Below the pieces are notes generated by a model. That model did not search any database and was not told the origin of the DNA. It saw only the letters and a list, made by a program, of their open reading frames with translations. A stretch of DNA of 36,402 nt from a virus. Within the stretch, counting starts at the first letter, position 1; each line of letters opens with the position of its first letter. Position numbers and translations under genes: made by a program. Below, piece after piece: positions 28,873-35,940 of this stretch. The stretch lies in the IMG/VR virus record IMGVR_UViG_3300032116_000645, positions 1-36,402 of that record. One strand, written 5' to 3'.

Positions 28873-29625
28873 TTAGATAGTATTCATAGATTGGCCTTTC
28901 GACCAGGAATTTAAGTTTGACAGCATCTCCACCTGCGACTCTAAACTGCTCATCAAAGCGGAGTCTGTGCTGTCGTGTAATTGAAGTCCAATAATGTGTT
29001 TCAGGTTGTTTAGGCTTTGCAGAGTTTCTGCCCGCAAATAAGTCGGGAAATTCGTGCTGTATTCGGTCAAAGAGGGCAGATAGGCGTACTCTGGCAGTGT
29101 CAAAAAAAAACCCTCTACATCATTGTGCTTCATCCAATGCTCCAGCTTAGTCTTGTTGTATGGGTACTGATAATCCAAAGGATTCTCATGCTCATCAAAG
29201 TAAACAACTGTTGCCAGCTTCAGCTGCCGGAGCAGGCTAACGCTCATCTCCATTTGCTCTTTCAGCCTTGAGGCCAGCACACCAATCTCATATAACTTCT
29301 TATCATCCTTCTTCTTCTTGTCCATGAGCAAGTTTATTAGCCCATTGTTCCAGCCTCTCAGGAAGTCTGGGTTGATTTGCCAAAGTTCCTCGGTGAAGAT
29401 GTCCCGGGCAGCTACTGCTCTTTGGAATGGCACATTGACCTCAGCTACGAATTTAAAGTAGTTGACTCCACCTGAGCAGAAGGCAAACTCAATTTGATCC
29501 CATCGGTCTTTTGGGGCTACTCCTTTGTAAAGTATTCTGCCTGCTTCTCCCTGAACAGGAGCTTCTTCTGCCACCGGTTGAACAGGAGCAGGAGCAGATG
29601 GTTTGCGCCTAAAAATATTGAGCAT
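28873..29625 (-). CDS. Hypothetical protein preceding the tape measure (possible tail assembly factor)
   Basis: 250 residues. A disordered Pro/Ala/Glu-rich N-terminus (about 5-30, APAPVQPVAEEAPVQGE) is followed by a helical globular region with aromatic residues (DQIEFAFCSGGVNYFKFVAEV) and the basic stretch LLMDKKKKDDKKLYE. It then has a helical C-terminal half with EQMEMSVSLLRQLKLATVVYFD. No family is recognised. In many siphophages the gene before the tape measure encodes the tail assembly chaperone, often with a frameshifted product; here no slippery site with a second open frame is obvious. Its start lies within the end of the upstream membrane gene (109-base overlap). Confidence 0.65.
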   Translation of the reverse strand: MLNIFRRKPSAPAPVQPVAEEAPVQGEAGRILYKGVAPKDRWDQIEFAFCSGGVNYFKFVAEVNVPFQRAVAARDIFTEELWQINPDFLRGWNNGLINLLMDKKKKDDKKLYEIGVLASRLKEQMEMSVSLLRQLKLATVVYFDEHENPLDYQYPYNKTKLEHWMKHNDVEGFFLTLPEYAYLPSLTEYSTNFPTYLRAETLQSLNNLKHIIGLQLHDSTDSALMSSLESQVEMLSNLNSWSKGQSMNTI

Positions 29626-29912
29626 AGATAAAACGGATAGTCAAACATAAGCCAGGAGATGACAAGGAACTGCCAAGCTCCTGAGCAGAAAGGGCATTCA
29701 CCAAGTGGCTTCGCCCAATTCATGGGCAGCTTCTGAATCTGAGAGAGATACCACTGCCCAAGTGGGTGATCCTCCAGCAGGTAATCCAGAAACAAAGAGA
29801 AGGATGCGCTGAGTGCGCTGATGAGCAACAACTTCAGCAGGCTCTCCATCGTGTGGAAGCTCAATGAGGCAACAGCCTCTGCGCTTGCCTCCGCAACTTG
29901 CATCAATATCAT
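29517..29912 (-). CDS. Membrane protein with CPFC motif
   Basis: 131 residues with hydrophobic segments at about 24-44 (SLLKLLLISALSASFSLFL), 77-96 (AWQFLVISWLMFDYPFYLC) and 97-111 (IFLGANHLLLLLF), so two or three membrane passes. GECPFCSGAWQ contains a CxxC motif before a helix, as seen in phage membrane proteins of DUF1360 type; this family link is tentative. The start lies 6 bases after the upstream stop, and ATGs at 29903 and 29849 are alternatives. A second frame (29698-29922, 74 residues) is also open here and begins overlapping the upstream stop, but its composition looks like an out-of-frame reading. The 3' end overlaps the next gene by 109 bases, an unusually long overlap. Confidence 0.65.
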   Translation of the reverse strand: MILMQVAEASAEAVASLSFHTMESLLKLLLISALSASFSLFLDYLLEDHPLGQWYLSQIQKLPMNWAKPLGECPFCSGAWQFLVISWLMFDYPFYLCSIFLGANHLLLLLFNRWQKKLLFREKQAEYFTKE

Positions 29913-29918
29913 AATTCA

Positions 29919-30326
29919 TCATGGGTAAAGTATTGGCTGATTATCGTTGAATATGTTTAGGATGACTAAGTTATCATCTTGGTTTGTGTAGGTCTGTGAG
30001 AAGCTCATGCAGATGTCTGTGTATTGCTTGCCATCACCGGCAGTGAATGTCACAGGCTGCAATGTAGCAGAATTTGTGAAGCTCAATGTGTAGCTGCCAC
30101 CCCAAGGATTCAGGAAGCCTTCAGGCATGGCCTCAAAGTCAGCATCAACAAAGCCATCTAAGTCAATAGTCAGCAGTTGCTGAACGCGCACATTTACTCC
30201 TGGCTTAGTGATATTGAGCAGTATTTCAGGCTCAGTGTAATCGTTAGGCACTTGAATGTAGAATGCAGTCGGGCAAGCATTGAGAGGCTCGCAGACCTTG
30301 AAACAATCATTGCAGCATTGTGCCAT
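29919..30326 (-). CDS. Hypothetical virion-region protein
   Basis: 135 residues from the ATG at 30326, which overlaps the end of TerL by 20 bases. An N-terminal Cys-rich segment (MAQCCNDCFKVCEPLNAC) could bind metal. The rest looks like a beta-rich fold with Asn, Thr and Phe repeats (ILLNITKPGVNVRVQQLLTIDLDG, SYTLSFTNSATLQPVTF), suggesting a structural or tail accessory protein. A longer reading to 30437 would run back through the TerL reading frame and is rejected. No family is recognised. Confidence 0.65.
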   Translation of the reverse strand: MAQCCNDCFKVCEPLNACPTAFYIQVPNDYTEPEILLNITKPGVNVRVQQLLTIDLDGFVDADFEAMPEGFLNPWGGSYTLSFTNSATLQPVTFTAGDGKQYTDICMSFSQTYTNQDDNLVILNIFNDNQPILYP

Positions 30327-31641
30327 ACTTCTCCAGGTTAAAGTTGCTTGTAATTTCAGCAAAGTTAGAGAAAATGAAGTAGCGAAAAGCATCCAATGCG
30401 TGAGACTTGTCAGGGTTCTTATTCTTCCATGCATCAAGGCTGCCCTGCCGGTCTACCTTGGCCTCCTTGAGGTCAGTTACAAGTTCATCACATCGCTTGC
30501 TGCTAATCTGAACCTTGGCCTTCTGAAAGGTCAGGATTGTCACAAGCCTGCTGGCTATGTGGCTCGGATTTGAGCGAGGAACTTGCAGTTGCATGTCTGG
30601 GATGCCCAGATAGTTCTTGATGAGGGCATAGGCACTGATGTTGTCCTGAGTGAAGGCATTGCGAGAAGCACCTGAGGCATCACCATTGATGATGTAGGGA
30701 ATGTTTGGGAACTCTTGACGGATGGTTTGACATAGGCTTGCCAGGTCTCCCACCCGATACACCTTGATGATGTTGATGGTGGCATAGAAGATGCCCTCCT
30801 CTGAGTTCTTGATGTATTGGCTGACTACGCATGTGTTAGTCACATTGAAGTCAAAGGAGAGGTACAGGTTATGCGTAGGCGAGGCCTTGATGTAGCCATC
30901 ATAGACATGCTTGCTGTAATCGAATGAAGTGGCAAAGAGGCTTTCCCTATCCCAGATGCCCCACTGACCAAGGGCATAGACTTCGTAATAAGTCTGGCTG
31001 ACTGACTTCAGTGCCTCCATCCTTGTGACATACTCATCATCAAGAAAGCTCAGAGCATCCTTGTAAGTGCCATGCAGCCTGAGTATCTGGTTCTGCTCCT
31101 TTGCCGGCACATCGTCAAAAAATCGCTTCTTTATCCAGTGGCTATCGGAGACTGGATTGAAGGTCAGGAAGAATCTCTTTGGTGTCTCTGACTTACCTCT
31201 GAGGCGCAAAGTGATCTGAGTGAAGTCCTCCAGACTTAGCTCAGTAGCCTCCTCAATCCAGATGTACTTAGCCTGGGAGAGTGACTTTAGCTTCTCAGGA
31301 TCATCACAGCCAAGGAAAACAATCTTATTGCTGCCGGATTGCAGCTCAAGGTATCCTGTCTTGGCCTTAACCAACTTCTCAAAGCCCCATTGGCTTATCT
31401 TGTTCCTAAAGTCAGCAAAGACTGAATTACGCAAAGTGCTGGCAACCTTCCTGATGACAAAGTAAGTCTGGAATTGGTTGGCCTTATGATTGCATATCTC
31501 AGCCAGAAGCAGCTGGATCATGGTCTGACTCTTTCCACTTCCTGCTCCTCCCCATAAGATGTTGTAGGTCTTAGGCTCAACCAGAGCAGGCAAGTACTTC
31601 TGACTCCACAGGTCAGGAGATGACAAGTCAACTGTTATCAT
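30307..31641 (-). CDS. terL: Terminase large subunit
   Basis: 444 residues. It packages DNA into the head through the portal. The ATPase half shows Walker A GGAGSGKS (31-38), an Arg-containing segment (TYFVIRKVASTLRNSVF) and Walker B YIWIEEATEL (about 126-135). The nuclease half shows the metal-binding acidic strands LSFDFNVTNTC (near 265), INGDASG (near 318) and the final HALDAFRYF (near 412), the RNase H-like fold of the Terminase_3/PBSX type. It starts within the 3' end of the DUF5681-like gene (14-base overlap), the common TerS-TerL order. The end overlaps the next gene by 20 bases. Confidence 0.95.
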   Translation of the reverse strand: MITVDLSSPDLWSQKYLPALVEPKTYNILWGGAGSGKSQTMIQLLLAEICNHKANQFQTYFVIRKVASTLRNSVFADFRNKISQWGFEKLVKAKTGYLELQSGSNKIVFLGCDDPEKLKSLSQAKYIWIEEATELSLEDFTQITLRLRGKSETPKRFFLTFNPVSDSHWIKKRFFDDVPAKEQNQILRLHGTYKDALSFLDDEYVTRMEALKSVSQTYYEVYALGQWGIWDRESLFATSFDYSKHVYDGYIKASPTHNLYLSFDFNVTNTCVVSQYIKNSEEGIFYATINIIKVYRVGDLASLCQTIRQEFPNIPYIINGDASGASRNAFTQDNISAYALIKNYLGIPDMQLQVPRSNPSHIASRLVTILTFQKAKVQISSKRCDELVTDLKEAKVDRQGSLDAWKNKNPDKSHALDAFRYFIFSNFAEITSNFNLEKYGTMLQ

Positions 31642-31945
31642 CGGATGCTTGGCCTATTGGCTTGGGCAGAATGACTGTTGTTAGATTAGCCTCTACATCA
31701 ATGTCTTGCTTTGGCTTCCCATAAGCTCTATCAAATAGAACCTCAGCTGCTCTTACATCTCCTCTTACTGCTTTTGCTCTTAATGCAATTAAAATTGCCT
31801 CAGCAGCAGTTTTTCCATCCTTCTGATCTCCAAGGACATTAGCAAGTAATTCCCTTAATTCAGGGATTTTCTTAGGTCTTCCAGCAGGATTGCCAGACTG
31901 TCCTTTTTTCCATTTACCTTTTTCAAGATTCTCCGGTCTTGGCAT
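31628..31945 (-). CDS. DUF5681-like protein, candidate terminase small subunit
   Basis: 105 residues. The N-terminal half has the DUF5681 signature: KKGQSGNPAGRPKK, followed by LRELLANVLGDQKDG. After a helical region there is LIALRAKAVRGDVRAAEVLFDRAYGKPKQ, which resembles the core of proteins encoded directly before TerL in many phages. It is therefore a good candidate for the DNA-recognising small terminase subunit. DUF5681 is also found outside phages, so the role is inferred from gene order (14-base overlap with TerL) and general composition (basic N-terminus, acidic tail). Confidence 0.72.
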   Translation of the reverse strand: MPRPENLEKGKWKKGQSGNPAGRPKKIPELRELLANVLGDQKDGKTAAEAILIALRAKAVRGDVRAAEVLFDRAYGKPKQDIDVEANLTTVILPKPIGQASDDNS

Positions 31946-31981
31946 CCTTGTTTTGTCCTTGTAAAGTACCTTGTGACATTA

Positions 31982-32344
31982 TCACTTATTATCTGCGTAA
32001 AATCTGCGAGCATAACGGCCATATTTTTGTAGCCGATCGGTTAATTGTTTGCTCTGCGTAATATTCCAATTCATTGGCTGACCTGACTGTGTAAATACAT
32101 TTACTTTCCCAGTCTTGACATCAATGTATGCTGTCTGTTTTACTTTTTTGGTATTATAAACAGGCCCACCATTGATGTATAACCTCTTCTGGTCTCCTTT
32201 TTCCCAATATCTAACATCTGCGCCCATTTTTTTGCCAACTGATTTAGCAAGTTCCTGTCCTTCAACTCTGCGAAATCCTGGGCCTGATGCTGCTCCACCG
32301 CCTCCGGTTGCTTTTTTGCGTACACCGCCTGATGCTTTAGCCAT
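31982..32344 (-). CDS. Hypothetical basic protein
   Basis: 120 residues, Lys/Arg-rich with a Gly/Ala-rich disordered N-terminus (ASGGVRKKATGGGGAASGPG). A middle region is strand-rich: KRLYINGGPVYNTKKVKQTAYIDVKTGKVNVFT. The last 25 residues are basic and aromatic (LTDRLQKYGRYARRFYA). It may bind DNA. No family is recognised. It overlaps the end of the ParB-DUF4417 gene by 8 bases. Confidence 0.65.
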   Translation of the reverse strand: MAKASGGVRKKATGGGGAASGPGFRRVEGQELAKSVGKKMGADVRYWEKGDQKRLYINGGPVYNTKKVKQTAYIDVKTGKVNVFTQSGQPMNWNITQSKQLTDRLQKYGRYARRFYADNK

Positions 32345-33329
32345 TTTTTAAGGTCATTATATTGTCTTGCCAAATTAAGTTTTTTTCTTGGCAAAACTTA
32401 TGTACTTGCTTGCCGCCTCCATACACCACCATAAATGGGTTGTCAAGGCCAGATATTTCTTTAGCTATATGATATTCAGCTTCTAAATCATCAAATCTAT
32501 TAGCATAAGCACGGGTTGCAAAGGCATTATAGCCTTTGGGAATGCCTAATTGATTAAGCTCTCTAAACTTCTTGCTGACATTAAGATCAACCAATACTTT
32601 AATTTCATTGGATTGCAGGAATCTGGCAATCCATCGCTTCTTGTAAATTAGAAATAAGCCATAGCTCTTAGGTGTCTCATTGAATAGACTAAGGTTAGGT
32701 TCAACAATAGCCTTACAACCTGACTTAATTAGCTTATATGGGTCATCCCAAAGCGCATCGAACCGATAGTCATCTACATAGAAGTGATAAGTACCTGGAT
32801 TACCATTATCCCTGCTCTGAAAGCCATAAGGAGCAAAAGGAATATCAAGCATTGAAACCGGATAAAGTGGTAACAATGTTGGTATATCATATTCATTATC
32901 AGAAGGGAATAAGCAATCTGGAATCCAAGGTGCTTTTTCTTGCTCCTCAAATCCATCTGGATCAGGTTCATCAAATCCTGGTACATCTAATCCCCATTCT
33001 GCCAATTCCTCTGGCATGTATTCATTGGCTAACGAATCCCAATCCCACTCACCGAATCCAACATTGTCTTTAATAATGAACTCACGCTGTTTGGCCTCAT
33101 CCCAATCAACTACCTCAACAGGCACTTGCTTCCACATGGCTTCCTTCATGGCTTTGAATCGCATATTGCCTCCAAGGATAACCATGTCCTGATTAACCAC
33201 TATTGGCCTGACATTTGCCATCTCTGGGAAGTCCTTAAGCGACTGAACGAGCTTCTTGAACTTATCATCCTTAATAAGTCTGGGATTGCTCGGATTGGGC
33301 TTAATTTCTGAGATTGAAACTACTTGCAT
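32337..33329 (-). CDS. ParB nuclease-like domain fused to a DUF4417-like domain
   Basis: 330 residues with two parts. Residues about 1-100 are a ParB/sulfiredoxin fold: SISEIKPNPSNPRLIKDD, PIVVNQDMVILGGNMRFKA with the GG-N-x-R turn, and QREFIIKDNVGFGEWDW, as in phage ParB-type DNA-modification partners. An acidic linker (DEPDPDGFEEQEK) follows. From about residue 170 the sequence resembles DUF4417: VDDYRFDALWDDPYKLIKSG, AIVEPNLSLFNETPKSYGLFL, IYKKRWIARFLQSNEIKVLVDLNV and a late FMVVYGGGK. DUF4417 proteins are also common as separate phage genes. The fusion suggests a targeted DNA or RNA role, but neither activity is known for certain. It is the second ParB-like gene here. Confidence 0.72.
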   Translation of the reverse strand: MQVVSISEIKPNPSNPRLIKDDKFKKLVQSLKDFPEMANVRPIVVNQDMVILGGNMRFKAMKEAMWKQVPVEVVDWDEAKQREFIIKDNVGFGEWDWDSLANEYMPEELAEWGLDVPGFDEPDPDGFEEQEKAPWIPDCLFPSDNEYDIPTLLPLYPVSMLDIPFAPYGFQSRDNGNPGTYHFYVDDYRFDALWDDPYKLIKSGCKAIVEPNLSLFNETPKSYGLFLIYKKRWIARFLQSNEIKVLVDLNVSKKFRELNQLGIPKGYNAFATRAYANRFDDLEAEYHIAKEISGLDNPFMVVYGGGKQVHKFCQEKNLIWQDNIMTLKNG

Positions 33330-33335
33330 GCAGGA

Positions 33336-33503
33336 TTATTTCATCTTTGGCTTCATGCTTGGCATCTTAGGCTTTGCCGCTTTCTTAGCCTTTTTAGCCA
33401 CAGACAGAGCAATAGCTACTGCCTGCTTCTGAGGCTTGCCTGCCTTCATTTCGGTCTTGATGTTTTTGCTAATGGTCTTAGCGGAGTAGCCTTTCTTTAG
33501 CAT
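33336..33503 (-). CDS. Small basic protein (DUF6496-like)
   Basis: 55 residues, very basic. It reads GYSAKTISKNIKTEMKAGK, then PQKQAVAIALSVAKKAKKA and a Lys/Pro/Met tail. The pattern 'S-x-x-T-I-S-x-N-I-x-x-E-x-x-x-G-K-P-x-x-Q-A-x-A-I-A-L-x-x-A' is that of small phage proteins of the DUF6496 type; DNA binding is likely but untested. It starts 4 bases after the stop of the upstream gene at 33508. A TATCTTTG box, perhaps fortuitous, lies upstream at 33527-33520. Confidence 0.75.
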   Translation of the reverse strand: MLKKGYSAKTISKNIKTEMKAGKPQKQAVAIALSVAKKAKKAAKPKMPSMKPKMK

Positions 33504-33507
33504 AGTC

Positions 33508-33765
33508 TTAAAGTTTATGCAAAGATAAGTATTTCAAAATTGCCTCATAAACTTCAAGCTGATTGCGCCATCTGCGCTTGTGTCCAGGAGCAGCATCTTG
33601 GATTAATAGCTTATTTTTTAGCTGAGTTATTTTTCTGCCAAGATAATCCCGGCAGTCTTGACTTGTCATCATAGTTGGTTTAAGTTCGTAAATAAGATCG
33701 CTGCTGTAAGTGCTTTTGCCTTCCCACTGTTGAGGCACTTGACTAATATGGATTTCCTGAATCAT
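33508..33765 (-). CDS. Hypothetical basic protein after DnaB
   Basis: 85 residues from the ATG at 33765 (23-base overlap with the DnaB end). Another in-frame ATG at 33792 adds nine residues but lies further inside DnaB. It is helical, with a basic central region (DYLGRKITQLKNKLLIQDAAPGHKRRWRNQLEVYEAIL). Position after the helicase suggests a replication accessory role such as a loader; nothing in the sequence proves it. Confidence 0.6.
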   Translation of the reverse strand: MIQEIHISQVPQQWEGKSTYSSDLIYELKPTMMTSQDCRDYLGRKITQLKNKLLIQDAAPGHKRRWRNQLEVYEAILKYLSLHKL

Positions 33766-35086
33766 AGTCTGTAAGCTGCATGAGTGGACCATTGAATCGC
33801 AAAGGTATTATTCCTGTGCTGCCAGAGCGCATCTTAACCTGGTCAATCAGGCAAAGGCCAGCATTATGCAATTCTGCGCTGCCGACTTTGGTGGTGGCTG
33901 TTGGCTCAAAGTAGTACTCAGGCCTCATCATCATCCAGATGACATCAGCATCCTGCTCAACTGAACCAGACTCTCGGAGGTCGCTCATGAGTGGCATTTT
34001 ATCACCTCGTTCATCCACTCTGCGGCTAAGTTGAGACAATGCCACCACCGGAATCTGGAGTTCTTTGGCAAGCAGCTTTAGACCTCTGCTTATTTCGCCT
34101 ATGATGTTCACTCGGTTTGTTTCTTTTGGATTGACTGAGTTAATAAGGCCAATGTAATCCACAAACAGCACTCTGATGTTGTGCTTGTTTTTCCACATGG
34201 TGGCCTTAGTTCTGATTTTAGAGATATTGACATATCCTTCATCGCTTATCTTGATAGCCCAAGCCTTCATTGCCTGGATTGCTTCATAGAGATTGTTGCG
34301 GTCAAGGTTAGTCAGTTCACCTTGCTTGATTTTGTAGGCCCAGACATTGGACTCCTGAGAAGCCAACCTCTGCACAAGCTCATGCTTTGTCATCTCAAGG
34401 CTGAACATTCCGCAACCTATGCCCTGCTTTGCCAAATTGCGGATAAGTGTAACCACAAGGGCAGTCTTGCCTTGCCCTGGTCTTGCACCTACAACAGTAA
34501 GCTCGCCATTGGTCAAGCCTCCGCATAAAGTGTCCAAGGCATTGATGCCTGTCCGGTAGCCAGCTATTTCTCCAGGTTTGGCATTAAGCCACATCTTTGC
34601 CGACTCATTGAGCTGCTTCAGGAAGTCATCATCCTGATTGGTGATCGCAGAGGCAAGGAGGTTATCAAACTTGTTCTGATACTGGGCAAAGATTTCAAAG
34701 ATGTCACCTGAGTCGCTCTGAGTGTGCTGATGCAGCTCAATGCTGAGTGCATAAAGTTTTGCCTTCAGATAGTTTTCAATCAACAGTCTGCAATGTGTCT
34801 CCACATGACCAGGAGATTTGAGTGAAGCATAAACTTTGGCAATTGCTTTCACCCCTCCGGCTTCCTTGATTAGGCCCGACTTCTTGATGGTGGCAACTGT
34901 TGTCTCAAGATCAACATGTTCTCCGGCATCTTGCAGTGCAAGAATAGCCTTGGCAATAATCTTGTGCTGTTCAATCTGGAAGCAATCGAGATTAGGCAAA
35001 GTTGAGAATGCCATGAGCCTATCTTCGGCTGATAGCATCATTGCGGAAAGGACTTGCCTCTCCAGTTCTTCATTTTCAAAATTCAT
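33743..35086 (-). CDS. dnaB: Replicative DNA helicase, DnaB family
   Basis: 447 residues, the usual length for a phage DnaB. The N-terminal helical domain (about 1-150) has ERQVLSAMMLSAEDRL and is followed by a linker and the RecA-like domain. Walker A GARPGQGKT is at 200-208, and RNLAKQGIGCGMFSLEMT follows. Walker B VLFVDYIGLI is near 307-316, then VVALSQLSRRVDERGDKMPLMSDLRESGSVEQDADVIWM with the conserved Gln and Arg residues. It unwinds DNA ahead of the polymerase; the phage has no polymerase in this window, so it presumably uses the host's. The start follows the leader AAACCAATAG, which includes the upstream stop codon, 2 bases before the ATG. The first codons MNFEN match the gene at 9433. 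Confidence 0.95.
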   Translation of the reverse strand: MNFENEELERQVLSAMMLSAEDRLMAFSTLPNLDCFQIEQHKIIAKAILALQDAGEHVDLETTVATIKKSGLIKEAGGVKAIAKVYASLKSPGHVETHCRLLIENYLKAKLYALSIELHQHTQSDSGDIFEIFAQYQNKFDNLLASAITNQDDDFLKQLNESAKMWLNAKPGEIAGYRTGINALDTLCGGLTNGELTVVGARPGQGKTALVVTLIRNLAKQGIGCGMFSLEMTKHELVQRLASQESNVWAYKIKQGELTNLDRNNLYEAIQAMKAWAIKISDEGYVNISKIRTKATMWKNKHNIRVLFVDYIGLINSVNPKETNRVNIIGEISRGLKLLAKELQIPVVALSQLSRRVDERGDKMPLMSDLRESGSVEQDADVIWMMMRPEYYFEPTATTKVGSAELHNAGLCLIDQVKMRSGSTGIIPLRFNGPLMQLTDYDSGNPY

Positions 35087-35088
35087 AG

Positions 35089-35760
35089 CTATTGGTTTGA
35101 GGTAAATGTAAAGGATTCGTGGAATCGGTGCGACCGGCCGGCCGGAACTTCTACGGTTTGCTCGTTATTTTTTCTTTTAGGATAATTCGATTGATTCCTT
35201 GCCCAAGTTGCCAACCTTCTTGAAATGTCAAAGAACTTCTCAGCTTGATATCTCATCTTGCCTTTGCCATCCTTCTCCATCCAATAGGCCTGAAAGTCTG
35301 CCAACATTTGCTTGTCATATTTAGACTCGAATAGTGAGAGGTCTGAAAGGTCTATTCCCTCATTCTTTAGTTCTTTAGTTCTATAGTTCTTTAGTTCTTC
35401 TATGTAGGGCAGTGCTTCGTGCTGTGCTTTGGTCAGTGCTTCAGGCAGTGCCTCAGTATCTGCTTTGGTATTTTTGCCCCAAGCAACTACCACAGCTTGA
35501 TGCTGATTGATGGCCTTCTGGACTATTCGTATAAAGCCAAATTCAGCAAGATCATTTAGGCATTTTGAGTATGTCTTATAGTTGCGGATGCCTGTGGCTT
35601 CCATTGTAATTGCTGATGGAAGGCCAAACTTATCCTTTTGACTTAGCTTGTTCCAATGATAGACTAAGTAGAAGTAAAGCTCCGTGTGAGCATGAGTTAC
35701 TTTTTCAGGATGCTGGAATCTGAACTCAAACCAGGCATCTGTTAATTGATAGCCATTCAT
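35089..35760 (-). CDS. Replication initiator-like protein (DnaD/O-like) with internal iterons
   Basis: 223 residues. The N-terminal part has a winged-helix-like region (AWFEFRFQHPEKVTHAHTELYFYLVYHWNKL). Next comes LPSAITMEATGIRNYKTYSKCLNDLAEFGFIRIV, typical of phage initiators that contact origin DNA and hand over to DnaB. The central segment is a tandem of four-residue units (TKAD, TEAL, PEAL, TKAQ, HEAL), which are 12-base iterons at DNA level (35410-35466), and is followed by ELKNYRTKELKN, encoded by 8-base iterons (35365-35396). The C-terminal half has LADFQAYWMEKDGKGKMRYQAEKFF, as in DnaD-type domains. It sits directly before DnaB, with its stop 2 bases from the DnaB start. Its own start overlaps the stop of the 57-aa gene upstream. 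Confidence 0.75.
   Translation of the reverse strand: MNGYQLTDAWFEFRFQHPEKVTHAHTELYFYLVYHWNKLSQKDKFGLPSAITMEATGIRNYKTYSKCLNDLAEFGFIRIVQKAINQHQAVVVAWGKNTKADTEALPEALTKAQHEALPYIEELKNYRTKELKNEGIDLSDLSLFESKYDKQMLADFQAYWMEKDGKGKMRYQAEKFFDISRRLATWARNQSNYPKRKNNEQTVEVPAGRSHRFHESFTFTSNQ
35365..35466. repeat. Iteron cluster, putative replication origin
   Basis: Two sets of tandem repeats inside the initiator gene. The first is four 8-base units CTTTAGTT (35365-35396; the third is CTATAGTT). The second is five 12-base units of CAGTGCTTC type (starting at 35410, 35422, 35434, 35446 and 35458, allowing mismatches). Origins with iterons inside the initiator gene are known from phage lambda O and several siphophages, so this is the leading candidate origin. 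The activity is inferred only. Confidence 0.6.
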
Positions 35761-35930
35761 AGGTATATTCCACTATCAAGTAATATTTGTTCAACTGAAG
35801 GCATATCTAAAAAATTATCGTAAACACCCTCTGCAACAATAGACTCATCCAGCCACACCATAACCTTTACATTGTTAAGTTCTGGACTGTGAGTAATCTC
35901 AATTTTTAATTGTTTAAAAACTAAATGCAT
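35757..35930 (-). CDS. 57-residue hypothetical protein
   Basis: 57 residues, acidic and amphipathic (IEITHSPELNNVKVMVWLDE, then DNFLDMPSVEQILLDSG). The stop overlaps the initiator start (ATGA), so it is the first gene of the replication operon. Its ATG follows the terminator-like stem and T-run of the folded element upstream by about 1-11 bases, so transcripts reaching it must read through or start at the T-run; a TATTTTTA sequence just before it resembles the -7 box. No family is recognised. It could be a small regulator. Confidence 0.6.
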   Translation of the reverse strand: MHLVFKQLKIEITHSPELNNVKVMVWLDESIVAEGVYDNFLDMPSVEQILLDSGIYL

Positions 35931-35940
35931 AAAAATAAAA

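Noticed and set aside
29698-29922. 74-residue frame overlapping the CPFC membrane gene
   Set aside because: Composition looks like an out-of-frame reading of a membrane protein; the other frame gives coherent membrane helices and a CxxC motif.
35365-35466. CRISPR array
   Set aside because: Repeats are 8 and 12 bases in direct tandem without spacers and lie inside a coding frame.
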